From assembly GCF_008710035.1 (NCBI RefSeq), contig NZ_VYKI01000003.1, positions 1 through 64,000 of the forward strand: 64,000 nt of DNA. The letters run 5' to 3'. Positions 53,119 to 62,214 of this stretch are shown here, one piece after another. Below the pieces are notes generated by a model. That model did no database searches and was not told where the DNA came from. It worked only from the letters and a program-made list of their open reading frames with translations. The translations under genes were made by a program, and so were the position numbers. Positions within the stretch are counted from its first letter, which is position 1; every line of letters starts with the position of its first letter. The stretch is from Stenotrophomonas cyclobalanopsidis (GTDB lineage: Bacteria; Pseudomonadota; Gammaproteobacteria; Xanthomonadales; Xanthomonadaceae).

Positions 53119-54872
53119 GCGCGCACCGCCTGTGCCGGGTCGACCAGGCGCCCTTCGGGCAGCAGCAGGCAACGGTCGGCCCAGGCGATCACCACCGGGC
53201 TGTGGGTGGCCACCACCACGCTGCGGCCACGCGCATAGGCGGCCAGGCTGCGCAGCAACGCGGCTTCGGTATCGGCATCGAGGAAGGCGGTGGGCTCGTC
53301 CAGCAGCAGCACCTGCGGGTCGCGCAGCAGCAGCCGGGCCAGGCCGATGCGCCGGGCTTCGCCGCCGGACAGGCCGAAGCCGCGCTCACCGATCACGGTG
53401 TCCAGCCCATCGGGCAGGCGCTGGGCGAACTGCAGCACCTGCGCCGCCTCCGCCACCGCGCGCAGGCGTGCATCGCTGGCCGCGGGGTCGGCCAGGCGCA
53501 GGTTGTCGGCAATCGAGCCATGGAACAGGTAGGGACGCTGGCTGGCATAGGCCACCTGCACGCCAGGGCGCAGCTGTACCCGCCCCGCACGCGGCGGCAG
53601 CCACCCGGCCAGCGCTTCCAGCAGCGTGCTCTTGCCCGAACCACTGGGGCCGACAAGCGCAAGCCGCTGCCCGGGCTCCAGCCGCAGGTCCACGCCCTGC
53701 AGTACATCGTGCGGGGCACCAAGCGGACGCAGCACCAGACCCTGCGCCTGCAGCGGCGGCAAGGCGGCCTCGGCCGGCTCCACCGCCAGCGGTGCCAGCG
53801 GCACCTCGGCCATCATCGGTTCCTCGGGCAGCGACAGCAGCAGGCGCTCGACTTCGGCAGCGGCGGCCAGTGCATTGGCGCGGTCGTGGTAATGCGCAGC
53901 CAGCCGTCGCAGCGGTGCATAGAACTCCGGCGCCAACAGCAGGCAGAACAGGCCCGCACCCAGCGTCGGCACCGTCGCATGCAGGGACATCAACCCCAGG
54001 TAGCTCAGGCCGAGGTACAGCGCGACCATGGCCACGCTCACCGAGGCGAAGAATTCCAGCACCGTGGAGGACAGGAAGGCGATGCGCAGTACCTTCATCG
54101 TGCGCACGCGCACCCCTTCGGCAGCGGCTTCGATGCCGGCCAGTTCGGCCTCACCCCGCCCATACAGGCGCAGCAGGCCCAGCCCCTTGATACGGTCGGC
54201 GAAGTGGCCGCTCATGCGTGCCAGTTCACCCAGCTGCGCGCGACCGGCGGCCTCGGCGCCCCAGCCCACCAGCATCATGAAGAACGGCACCAGCGGCGCG
54301 GTGAACAGCAGGATCAGCGCCACCACCCAGTCGACCCAGGCCACCGCGGCCAGGATCAGCAGCGGTACCACCACCACTTCGGTGCGCACCGGCAGGAAAC
54401 CGCTGTAATAGCTTTCGATGGCATCGCCGTGGTGCAGCATCAGCTCGCCCAGTTCGCCGGTGCGGCGCTGGCGCAGCCACAAGGGGCCGTGGCCGAGCAG
54501 GCGCGCGAATACGCGTTCACGCAGGGCCAGCCGGGCCGCATCGGCGACGTCCCCGGCGGCGGCCTGGGTGGCGCTGCCCAGCAGCGTGCGCAGCACCAGG
54601 ATGACCGCCAGCGCTGCCAGCACCGGCAGGCCGCTGGCCAGCGGCGCGCGCTCCACCAGCACCGTCTGCACCAGCCAGGCGATCGCGGCGGCCTGGCCGA
54701 TCAGCAGGGCGCCGGACAGGCTGATGCACAGCGCCGCCAGCCGCTGGCGGCCGCGCGCGGCATGGGCCAGGCCGGCCAGCCACGCTGTGCGGGCACGCCG
54801 TTGCAGGGTCGATTCTTCGTCAGCGGTACGGGGCTCGGCGGCGGTCGGTTCGGCAGCGCTCAAGGTCTTCAC
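53115..54872 (-). CDS. cydD: Cytochrome bd assembly ABC transporter subunit CydD
   Basis: A 585-residue half-transporter with an N-terminal membrane domain, Walker A GPSGSGKSTLLEAL, the Q-loop AYASQRPYLFHGSIADNLRLA, signature LSGGEARRIGLARLLL and Walker B VLLLDEPTAFLD. It forms a heterodimer with CydC. The start is uncertain: GTG at 54872 is used, TTG at 54878 is also in frame, and neither has a strong ribosome binding site. It is divergent from cydAB, with a perfect FNR-type box in the 214-bp gap. Confidence 0.93.
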   Translation of the reverse strand: MKTLSAAEPTAAEPRTADEESTLQRRARTAWLAGLAHAARGRQRLAALCISLSGALLIGQAAAIAWLVQTVLVERAPLASGLPVLAALAVILVLRTLLGSATQAAAGDVADAARLALRERVFARLLGHGPLWLRQRRTGELGELMLHHGDAIESYYSGFLPVRTEVVVVPLLILAAVAWVDWVVALILLFTAPLVPFFMMLVGWGAEAAGRAQLGELARMSGHFADRIKGLGLLRLYGRGEAELAGIEAAAEGVRVRTMKVLRIAFLSSTVLEFFASVSVAMVALYLGLSYLGLMSLHATVPTLGAGLFCLLLAPEFYAPLRRLAAHYHDRANALAAAAEVERLLLSLPEEPMMAEVPLAPLAVEPAEAALPPLQAQGLVLRPLGAPHDVLQGVDLRLEPGQRLALVGPSGSGKSTLLEALAGWLPPRAGRVQLRPGVQVAYASQRPYLFHGSIADNLRLADPAASDARLRAVAEAAQVLQFAQRLPDGLDTVIGERGFGLSGGEARRIGLARLLLRDPQVLLLDEPTAFLDADTEAALLRSLAAYARGRSVVVATHSPVVIAWADRCLLLPEGRLVDPAQAVRA

Positions 54873-54984
54873 AGGCAACGGGGATGCTCGTCATTGTAGG
54901 CGCAGGCAACAGCGAGCCCCTGCGGCGGTCGGTCGCAGTGGTCACCGGAAAGGCATACCATCCCCTTGGGTTCCCATTCATACA

Positions 54985-54998
54985 TTGATCTGGATCAA
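54985..54998. promoter_or_regulatory. FNR/ANR-type box between cydD and cydA
   Basis: TTGATCTGGATCAA matches TTGAT-N4-ATCAA exactly. It is 88 bp upstream of the cydA ATG and about 113 bp from the cydD start, so it could control either or both divergent units in low oxygen. Confidence 0.85.
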
Positions 54999-55086
54999 GG
55001 CTGTTTGAAGTAGTCGGTCACATCATTCACCCGTAGACCACCCTTCCCGCCACCCGCAACGGCACTATCCACGAGGTAGCCAGGCC

Positions 55087-56670
55087 ATGATTGATCAGAC
55101 AGTCGTAGAACTGTCGCGGCTGCAATTCGCTCTGACCGCGATGTATCACTTCCTATTCGTACCGCTCACGCTTGGCCTGTCCTTCCTGGTGGCCATCATG
55201 GAGAGCGTGTACGTAATGACCCGCAGACAGGTCTGGCGGCAGATGACCCTGTTCTGGGGCACGCTGTTCGGCATCAACTTCGCCATCGGCGTGGCCACCG
55301 GCCTGGTGATGGAATTCCAGTTCGGCATGAACTGGTCGTACTACAGCCACTACGTGGGCGATATCTTCGGTGCGCCGCTGGCCATCGAGGGCCTGATGGC
55401 CTTCTTCCTCGAAGCGACCTTTATCGGCCTGTTCTTCTTCGGCTGGAAACGCCTGAGCCCGGTCAAGCATCTCACCGTCACCTGGCTGATGGCGCTGGGC
55501 ACCAACCTGTCGGCGGTGTGGATCCTGATCGCCAACGGCTGGATGCAGAACCCGACCGGTGCGGTGTTCAATCCCGACACGATGCGCATGGAAGTGGTGG
55601 ACTTCGCCGCGGTGCTGTTCAATCCGGTGGCGCAGGCCAAGTTCGTGCATACCGTCAGCGCTGGCTACGTAACCGGTGCCATCTTCGTGATGTCGATCAG
55701 CGCCCTGTACCTGCTGCGCAACAAGCACAAGGACATGGCCCGTCGCTCGTTCGCGGTGGCTGCGGCGTTCGGCCTGCTGTCGTCGCTGTCGGTGGTGGTG
55801 CTGGGTGACGAGAGCGGTTACGCCGCCAGCGAGCACCAGAAGATGAAGCTGGCCGCGATCGAAGCGATGTGGGAAACCGAACGCGCGCCGGCCGACTTCA
55901 CCGCTTTCGGCATTCCCAACCAGACCACCCAGCAGAACGACTACGCGATCAAGATCCCGTATCTGATGGGCCTGATCGCTACCCGTTCGTTGAACCAGCC
56001 GATCCCCGGCATCCTGGAACTGGTGGACCGCGCCGAGCACCGCATCCGCGGTGGCCAGCTCGCCTATGGCGCACTGGAACGCATCAAGAAGGACAAGACC
56101 GATCTGCAGGCGCGCGAGATGTTCGACCGCCACTGGCAGGACCTGGGCCATGGCCTGCTGCTGAAGCGTTATCGCGAGGACATCCTCAACGCCACGCCGG
56201 AAGAAATTTCCAAGGCCGCGATGGATACTGTGCCGCGCGTGGCCCCGCTGTTCTGGACGTTCCGCATCATGGCGGGCCTGGGCTTCTACCTGATCGCCTT
56301 CTTCGCCCTGGCGTTCTATTTCTCCTGCCGCAACAACTTCCAGGACAAGCGCTGGTTCCTGAAGCTAGCTGTATGGAGCCTGCCGGCCCCGTGGATCGCG
56401 ATCGAGTGCGGCTGGTTCGTGGCCGAGTACGGCCGCCAGCCGTGGGCGGTGGATGGCGTGCTGCCCACTTTCTACGCGGCATCGGGCCTGGCCCTGCATG
56501 AAATCCTGACCACGCTGGCGGTGTTCACCTCGCTCTATACGGTGCTGCTGGTCATCGAGATCAAGCTGATGCTGAAGGCGGTCCGCACCGGCCCGGACGA
56601 CATCCTGCCGACGCTGCAGGCCGACATCCGCCCTGTTTCCCCCACTGCAGCCGCCGCCGCACAGGCCTGA
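55087..56670 (+). CDS. cydA: Cytochrome bd ubiquinol oxidase subunit I
   Basis: A 527-residue membrane protein. His21 in ALTAMYHFLFVPLTLG is the heme b595-type axial ligand, the GRQPW motif and the quinol loop are present, and LGDESGYAASEHQKMKLAAIEAMW is diagnostic. The Q-loop is of the long form. With CydB it oxidises ubiquinol and reduces O2 with high affinity. It begins the cydA-cydB-cydX unit downstream of the FNR box. Confidence 0.96.
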   Translation: MIDQTVVELSRLQFALTAMYHFLFVPLTLGLSFLVAIMESVYVMTRRQVWRQMTLFWGTLFGINFAIGVATGLVMEFQFGMNWSYYSHYVGDIFGAPLAIEGLMAFFLEATFIGLFFFGWKRLSPVKHLTVTWLMALGTNLSAVWILIANGWMQNPTGAVFNPDTMRMEVVDFAAVLFNPVAQAKFVHTVSAGYVTGAIFVMSISALYLLRNKHKDMARRSFAVAAAFGLLSSLSVVVLGDESGYAASEHQKMKLAAIEAMWETERAPADFTAFGIPNQTTQQNDYAIKIPYLMGLIATRSLNQPIPGILELVDRAEHRIRGGQLAYGALERIKKDKTDLQAREMFDRHWQDLGHGLLLKRYREDILNATPEEISKAAMDTVPRVAPLFWTFRIMAGLGFYLIAFFALAFYFSCRNNFQDKRWFLKLAVWSLPAPWIAIECGWFVAEYGRQPWAVDGVLPTFYAASGLALHEILTTLAVFTSLYTVLLVIEIKLMLKAVRTGPDDILPTLQADIRPVSPTAAAAAQA

Positions 56671-56685
56671 GGCAGGAGAACCCAG

Positions 56686-57840
56686 ATGGAATTCATTGCA
56701 CTTGATTACACCACGCTCCGCGTGATCTGGTGGCTGCTGCTCGGCATCCTGCTGATCGGCTGGGCGGTGATGGACGGTTTCGATCTTGGCGTCGGCACGC
56801 TGCTGCCGTTCGTTGCGAAAACCGATGAGGAACGCCGGCGGGTGATCAACACCGTCGGCCCGGTCTGGGAAGGCAACCAGGTCTGGCTGGTGCTGGGCGG
56901 CGGTGCGATCTTCGCCGCCTGGCCGCCGCTGTATGCGGTCAGCTTCTCCGGCTTCTACCTGGCGGTGTTTGCGATGCTGTTCGGCCTGATCCTGCGGCCG
57001 GTCGGCTTCAAGTACCGCAGCAAGATGCCGTCCAGGCGCTGGCGCGACAACTGGGACCGCGTGCTGTTCGTCGGTGGCCTGCTGCCGGGCCTGATTGCCG
57101 GCGTGGCGGTGGGCAACGTGCTGCTGGGCGTGCCGTTCCACTTCGATGACACCCTGCGCGTGACCTACACCGGTTCGTTCTTCGGCCTGCTCACGCCGTT
57201 CGCGCTCATCGCCGGACTGGTCAGCGTGGCCATGCTGGTCTCACACGGTGCAGCCATGCTGGTCATCAAGACCGACGGACCGGTGGCCGAACGTGCGGCA
57301 CGCTACGGCAGCATCGCCGCGTTCATCAGCTTCCTGCTGTTCGCCGCCGCCGGCGCCTGGGTGGCCTTCGGCCTGCCGGGCTACCAGATCACCTCGCAGG
57401 TGGTGACCGACGGCCCGACCAACCCGCTGCTGAAGACGGCGGCGATCGGCACGGCTGCCGGTGGCTGGCTGCGCAACTACAGCAGCATGCCGGCCACGAT
57501 CGTGTTCCCGGTGCTCGGCCTGCTCGGTGCGCTGGCCAGTGCGGTGCTGCTGCGTGCACGCCGCGGCGGCCTGGCCTTCATCGCCTCGGGCGCCTCCATC
57601 GCCGGCATCATCCTGACCGTCGGCTTCGCCATCTTCCCCTTCCTGCTGCCGTCCTCCAGCCAGCCCACCTCCAGTCTCACCGTCTGGGACAGCTCGTCCA
57701 GCCACCTGACGCTGTGGATCATGCTGCTGGCCACGGCCATCTTCCTGCCGATCATCCTCGCCTACACCACCTGGGTGTACCGCGTGCTGAAAGGCAAGAC
57801 GACGGTCGAAGAAATGGGTGACAACCCGAACGCGTATTGA
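56686..57840 (+). CDS. cydB: Cytochrome bd ubiquinol oxidase subunit II
   Basis: A 384-residue, eight-helix membrane protein. WAVMDGFDLGVGTLLPFVAKTDEERRRVINTVGPVWEGNQVWLVLGGGAIFAAWP is the CydB signature; the C-terminus TTWVYRVLKGKTTVEEM also fits. It starts 15 bp after cydA with AGGAGA. Confidence 0.96.
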   Translation: MEFIALDYTTLRVIWWLLLGILLIGWAVMDGFDLGVGTLLPFVAKTDEERRRVINTVGPVWEGNQVWLVLGGGAIFAAWPPLYAVSFSGFYLAVFAMLFGLILRPVGFKYRSKMPSRRWRDNWDRVLFVGGLLPGLIAGVAVGNVLLGVPFHFDDTLRVTYTGSFFGLLTPFALIAGLVSVAMLVSHGAAMLVIKTDGPVAERAARYGSIAAFISFLLFAAAGAWVAFGLPGYQITSQVVTDGPTNPLLKTAAIGTAAGGWLRNYSSMPATIVFPVLGLLGALASAVLLRARRGGLAFIASGASIAGIILTVGFAIFPFLLPSSSQPTSSLTVWDSSSSHLTLWIMLLATAIFLPIILAYTTWVYRVLKGKTTVEEMGDNPNAY

Positions 57841-57852
57841 TGGATTGCATCC

Positions 57853-57913
57853 GTGCCGACCAACGGTCGGCGCCCACCGCGAGCAACAGGTGCCGAGCAA
57901 TGGTCGGCACCTG
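57853..57913. repeat. Two palindromes in the cydB-cydX intercistronic gap
   Basis: GTGCCGACC-AAC-GGTCGGCGC at 57853-57873 and AGGTGCCGA-GCAAT-GGTCGGCACCT at 57889-57913. They have SMAG-like stems without the GTAG tetranucleotide. They separate cydX from cydAB inside the presumed operon. Confidence 0.7.
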
Positions 57914-57936
57914 CCCCGAATGAAGGAGATACGAGC

Positions 57937-58053
57937 ATGTGGTATTTCGCCTGGATCCTCGGCACCGGCCTGGCCTCCGCCGTGGCCATCCTCAACGGCA
58001 TGTGGTTCGAATCGCGCGAGCGGAACCGCCTCGAGAAAGAAAACAGTCGCTGA
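57937..58053 (+). CDS. cydX: Cytochrome bd oxidase small subunit CydX
   Basis: 38 residues, MWYFAWILGTGLASAVAILN with a charged tail (ESRERNRLEKENSR). The start MWYFAWILG and single helix are the exact CydX (YbgT) pattern. It is needed for stable cytochrome bd. AAGGAG precedes the ATG at 57937. Confidence 0.95.
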   Translation: MWYFAWILGTGLASAVAILNGMWFESRERNRLEKENSR

Positions 58054-58109
58054 GCCGTAAAAAAAACCTTGCCGCCTTGGCCTTCACACGGTATCTTAGG
58101 CGGCTCCTT

Positions 58110-58186
<77 letters not shown>

Positions 58187-58203
58187 CTTCGGTGGTCGCA
58201 TTG

Positions 58204-58232
58204 AAGCCTGGTGAAGTCTTCCAGGCTTTTTT
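58204..58232 (+). terminator. Intrinsic terminator after tRNA-Pro copy 1
   Basis: AAGCCTGG / CCAGGCTT with a 9-nt loop followed by T4, 18 bp after the tRNA. Confidence 0.85.
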
Positions 58233-58327
58233 GTTCCCTGAAGGATTCCATTGCTTCGGCAGTGTGAAGAAACACCGTTTACCCCTTGCCGCCATCGGGG
58301 TGAATGGATAGAATAGGCGGCTCCCTT

Positions 58328-58404
<77 letters not shown>

Positions 58405-58595
58405 CTTCAGTGGTCACCAAGAAGCCTGGAAGACGACAGTCCTCCGGGTTTTTTTATGCCTGTCGCCCGGCGGCAATCCCGCTCGGCCCCGCCCCTTACA
58501 ATGGACACACTTTCCCCCATCCCTGCACCGGCCTGGCCCGGTGCCGGCGCTGCACGCCCAAGACGCCGCGTGCGCCACCTGCAAGGAGCCGCCGC

Positions 58596-59801
58596 ATGAC
58601 GTCCCCGACTTCGCCCTCACCCTCGCTGCTGCACGGCCGCCTGCTGGCGTTCGCCGCCATCCTGCTGGCGGCGGTCAACCTGCGTACCGCGGTCACCTCC
58701 ATCACTCCGCTGCTGGACGTGCTCGGCCACCATTTCGGCTTCGGCACCACCATGACCGGCGTGCTCGGCATGCTGCCCACCGCCTCGTTCGCGCTGTTCG
58801 GGGTGGCGACCCCGGCCGTGGCCCGGCACCTGGGCCTGGAGCGCACCACCCTGCTGGCGATGACGTTGGCCATGGCCGGCCTGCTGCTGCGCTCCAGCGC
58901 CGGCAACGTCGGCACGCTGCTGCTGGGTTCGGTGATCGCGCTGGCCGGCATGGGCATCGGCAACGTGGTGGTGCCGCCGCTGGTGAAGCGCTACTTCGCC
59001 AACAAGGTCGGCACGATGAGCACGCTGTACATCAGCGTGCTGCAGCTGGGCACGATGACCCCGGCGCTGCTGGCGGTGCCGGTGGCCAATGCCGCGGGCT
59101 GGCGCGTGTCGCTGGGCATGTGGGCACTGCTGGCGCTGGCCGCCGCCCTGCCCTGGCTGATGCTGGCCCGCCGCGCGCCGAAGCCGGTGCAGGACGGCAG
59201 CGATCCGACCGCGCAGCCGCACGGCAGGGTCTGGCGCACGTCGCTGGGCTGGAGCATGACGCTGATGTTCGGCATGACCTCGCTGATGACCTATTCGATG
59301 TTCACCTGGCTGCCGCGCATCGTGGTCGAGGCCGGTGCCACGCCGGCGTTCGGCGGGGTGATGGTGGCGGTGTTCTCGGCGCTGGGCCTGCTGCCGTCAC
59401 TGGTCATTCCGTCGCTGGCGGTGCGCCTGCCGAATCCGTTCCCGCTGGTGCTGATCGGTTTCTTCGCCTTCGTCATCGCCTTCACCGGCCTGCTGCTGGC
59501 ACCGCTGAAGGCGCCGCTGCTGTGGGCGGCGCTGCTGGGCGTAGGCCCGTCGACGTTCCCGCTGGCCCTGACGCTGATCAACCTGCGCACGCGCACCCCG
59601 ACCGGGTCGGCGGCGTTGTCCGGCTTCATGCAGGGCGTGGGATACAGCTTCAGCTGCCTGGGGCCGTTCCTGGTGGGCTGGCTGCATACGGTGAGCGAGG
59701 GCTGGACGCTGCCGTTCGGGTTCCTGTTTGGCTGCGCGGCGCTGATGCTGGGGGCGTCCTGGGTGGCATGCAAGCCGCGGAAGCTGGAAGACCTCTGGTG
59801 A
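58596..59801 (+). CDS. MFS transporter, CynX/NimT type
   Basis: A 401-residue protein with 12 hydrophobic segments. AAVNLRTAVTSITPLLDVL near the start and GVGPSTFPLALTLINLRTRTPTGSAALSGFMQGVGYSFSCLGP are typical of the CynX/NimT (cyanate/2-nitroimidazole) branch. Substrate is not predictable; members export diverse small anions or drugs. The ATG at 58596 has AAGGAG upstream. Confidence 0.88.
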   Translation: MTSPTSPSPSLLHGRLLAFAAILLAAVNLRTAVTSITPLLDVLGHHFGFGTTMTGVLGMLPTASFALFGVATPAVARHLGLERTTLLAMTLAMAGLLLRSSAGNVGTLLLGSVIALAGMGIGNVVVPPLVKRYFANKVGTMSTLYISVLQLGTMTPALLAVPVANAAGWRVSLGMWALLALAAALPWLMLARRAPKPVQDGSDPTAQPHGRVWRTSLGWSMTLMFGMTSLMTYSMFTWLPRIVVEAGATPAFGGVMVAVFSALGLLPSLVIPSLAVRLPNPFPLVLIGFFAFVIAFTGLLLAPLKAPLLWAALLGVGPSTFPLALTLINLRTRTPTGSAALSGFMQGVGYSFSCLGPFLVGWLHTVSEGWTLPFGFLFGCAALMLGASWVACKPRKLEDLW

Positions 59802-60173
59802 CCCTTGCCGGTAGAGTCGTGCTTGCTCGACTGCTCCGACCGAATCCAGTCGAGCTAGCTCGACTCTACACATCGCATCGGCAGCTGCTGACGTAGCGTG
59901 TCCAATCATGACGCGGAGGGGCTGGCTTTCCTGGTGGCGCCAGACCGTAGGCCATCGGGCGGCAGCGACCGCCCGGCGCCCGAGGCGCTGCTGGAAGCGC
60001 CAAAAAGTGCTTTTTTTTCAGGAAGTTGCGACTCGTTTGACCGGTCTGGCGGGACTATTGCGTCTTGGCTGTAACGACAGGCACTGGCCGCCTTGGAGTG
60101 GGGTCGGATACAGTTGGCATGTGATGTGCGTCACACTTTCAGCACATTGATGAAAGGATGCTAAGGGGGTTTC
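59802..60173. promoter_or_regulatory. Upstream region of the pga operon with a perfect CRP/Clp box
   Basis: A 372-bp gene-free region. It holds a SMAG pair (59811-59832 direct, 59848-59869 inverted) and, at 60120-60135, TGTGATGTGCGTCACA, a perfect TGTGA-N6-TCACA palindrome, 38 bp before the pgaA ATG. A TTGGCA at 60114-60119 could be a -35 element; no clear -10 was found. In Xanthomonas relatives this site type is bound by Clp, whose DNA binding is blocked by cyclic di-GMP. The ribosome binding site is AAGGGGG at 60163-60169. Confidence 0.8.
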
Positions 60174-62213
60174 ATGATTGTCCACCGTCCGCTGGCGCTC
60201 TGCGTCGGCCTGGCCTGCGCCGCGCTGGCGTTCGGGGCCCATGCCGCTTCGCCGCCACCCGCCGCCAGCCGCGCTGACCGGCTGGCTGAAATCGGCCACT
60301 ACCGTGACCAGGCCCGCTGGGTCGATGCCCTGGCCGCCATCGAGCGCTCGCAGCTGCAGGAGCCCAACGATCCGCTGCTGTACAAGCTGCAGGTCCTGAC
60401 CCTGGGTGATATCGGCAACGCCGACCGCGCCTGGCGCCTGTACCAGGCGCGGCCCGACCTGTTCGATGCCGACCAGAAGGCACGACTGGAAGCGAACTAC
60501 ATCGCCAAGCGGGTGAACTGGAGCCTGGCCTACGGCCAGAGCGAGGACAGCCGCCTGGACGAAGCCGAAGCCTCGCTGGCGGAAATGGAGCGGTACGTGC
60601 AGCGCGATGGCACGCCGCTGGCGCAGGCGCCGTTGCGCATCCGCATGGACCGCCTGATCCTGCTCAACCGCCTGTCCCGCCATGCCCAGGTGCGCGATGA
60701 AGCGCGCGCCCTGCAGCAGGCGGGCCATGCCCTGCCGGACTACGTGCTGCCGGCAGTGGGCGATTCGATGATGGCCACCCAGCACCCGGACGAGGCGATT
60801 CCACTGCTGGAAGCGGCAGTGAAGAACGATCCTTCGCGGTTCCAGTCGCGTTCCGAACTGGCCTACGCCTACCTCGAGACCGAGCAGGCCGAGAAGGCCA
60901 TCGGCTACCTGGAAACGTGGCAGAAGGACGAACCGGCATGGCGCTGGGGCGGCGGCAAGAGCCCCTACGCGAACTGGGCGCGCTATGAGGCCGACCTCAA
61001 CCTGTCGATGATCCGCGCCTACAGCGGCGATTTATCCACCGCGCAGCGCGAGCTGGAAGCGATGGTCGAGGTCGGACCCGGCAATGGCGGGCTGCAGACC
61101 GCACTGGGCAGCGTCTACCAGATGCGCGGCTGGCCGCGACGGGCGCTGGAGCGCCACCGGATGGCCTACACCCTGGACCCGCGCGATGTCTCGCCGCGGA
61201 TCGGCATGTACGAATCCTATGTGCAGCTGCAGCGCGACGACCTCGCGCGGCCGCTGCACGACGATCTGCTCGAGCGCTACCCCAACCAGCCCTCGGTGCA
61301 GCGCATGGACCGCGACTGGCGCGCGCACCGCGGCTGGCAACTGCAGGCCACGATGGAAGGCGGCCGCAGTTCCGGCGGCGGCGGCAGTTCGCCGCTGGGC
61401 AACGACGACCTGCATTACGGCACCGAAGTAGCCTCACCCATCCTCGACGACCGCTGGCGCCTGTTCGCCTTCGCCGACCGTCGTTCGGTGACCTTCCAGG
61501 ACCAGAAGATCAACCCGCTGTGGATGGGCGCGGGTGCACGCTACCGCTTCGGCCGCGTCGATGCCGAGGCCGCCGTGCTGCGCCCCAACGACAGCATCGG
61601 CGACACCGGCCTGCGCGGCGGCTTCGGCTGGCAGTTCAACGACCAGTGGCACGCTGGCGTGACCGCCGCGCGCAACGATCCGGAAGCCTCGATGCAGGCG
61701 CGCGTGTCGGGCATCACCGCCGACAGCGTGGCGGTGGCGGTTGACTACACCCGCAACGAGCGCACGCACTGGAGCCTGGGTGGCAGCCAGTTCCGCTACG
61801 ACGACGGCAACCGCCGCGACACCCTGAACACCGCGATCGAACAGCGCCTGCTGACCCGCCCGCGCGTGGTGGTCGACGGCCTTGGCAGCCTCTACACCAG
61901 CCGCGGCTCGCTCGACGATGCGCCCTACTTCAATCCCTCGCGCGACCGCTCGGTGGAAATCGGCCTGCGCATCGACCAGCAGCTGTGGCGCCACTACGAG
62001 CGCCACTTCCGGCACCGCCTGACGGTGTCGCTGGGCGACTACTGGCAGGAAGGGTTCGGCAGTTCGCTCATCCCCACGGTGGCCTATCGCCACGAGTGGC
62101 AGTTCGGCCAGGGCAGGATCTTCGAATACGGCGTGAGCTGGTCGCGGCCGGTCTACGACGGCCAACGTGAACGTCACATCGGCTTCGATGCCGCGCTGCG
62201 CTGGGGAGAGTGA
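60174..62213 (+). CDS. pgaA: Poly-beta-1,6-N-acetylglucosamine export porin PgaA
   Basis: A 679-residue protein. It has a signal peptide (cut after AHA), TPR helices (about 30-370: ALAAIERSQLQEPNDPLLYKLQVLTLGDIG, AIPLLEAAVKNDPSRFQSRSELAYAYLETEQ), and a C-terminal beta barrel (about 390-679, many alternating strands). It exports PNAG through the outer membrane and guides it past the deacetylase. E. coli PgaA has 807 residues; here the TPR part is shorter. It is the first gene of the operon, 1 bp before pgaB. Confidence 0.92.
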   Translation: MIVHRPLALCVGLACAALAFGAHAASPPPAASRADRLAEIGHYRDQARWVDALAAIERSQLQEPNDPLLYKLQVLTLGDIGNADRAWRLYQARPDLFDADQKARLEANYIAKRVNWSLAYGQSEDSRLDEAEASLAEMERYVQRDGTPLAQAPLRIRMDRLILLNRLSRHAQVRDEARALQQAGHALPDYVLPAVGDSMMATQHPDEAIPLLEAAVKNDPSRFQSRSELAYAYLETEQAEKAIGYLETWQKDEPAWRWGGGKSPYANWARYEADLNLSMIRAYSGDLSTAQRELEAMVEVGPGNGGLQTALGSVYQMRGWPRRALERHRMAYTLDPRDVSPRIGMYESYVQLQRDDLARPLHDDLLERYPNQPSVQRMDRDWRAHRGWQLQATMEGGRSSGGGGSSPLGNDDLHYGTEVASPILDDRWRLFAFADRRSVTFQDQKINPLWMGAGARYRFGRVDAEAAVLRPNDSIGDTGLRGGFGWQFNDQWHAGVTAARNDPEASMQARVSGITADSVAVAVDYTRNERTHWSLGGSQFRYDDGNRRDTLNTAIEQRLLTRPRVVVDGLGSLYTSRGSLDDAPYFNPSRDRSVEIGLRIDQQLWRHYERHFRHRLTVSLGDYWQEGFGSSLIPTVAYRHEWQFGQGRIFEYGVSWSRPVYDGQRERHIGFDAALRWGE

Positions 62214-62214
62214 G

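Noticed and set aside
59908-60150. 80-codon frame upstream of pgaA
   Set aside because: Spans the promoter region with the Clp box, has no ribosome binding site and no recognisable sequence.
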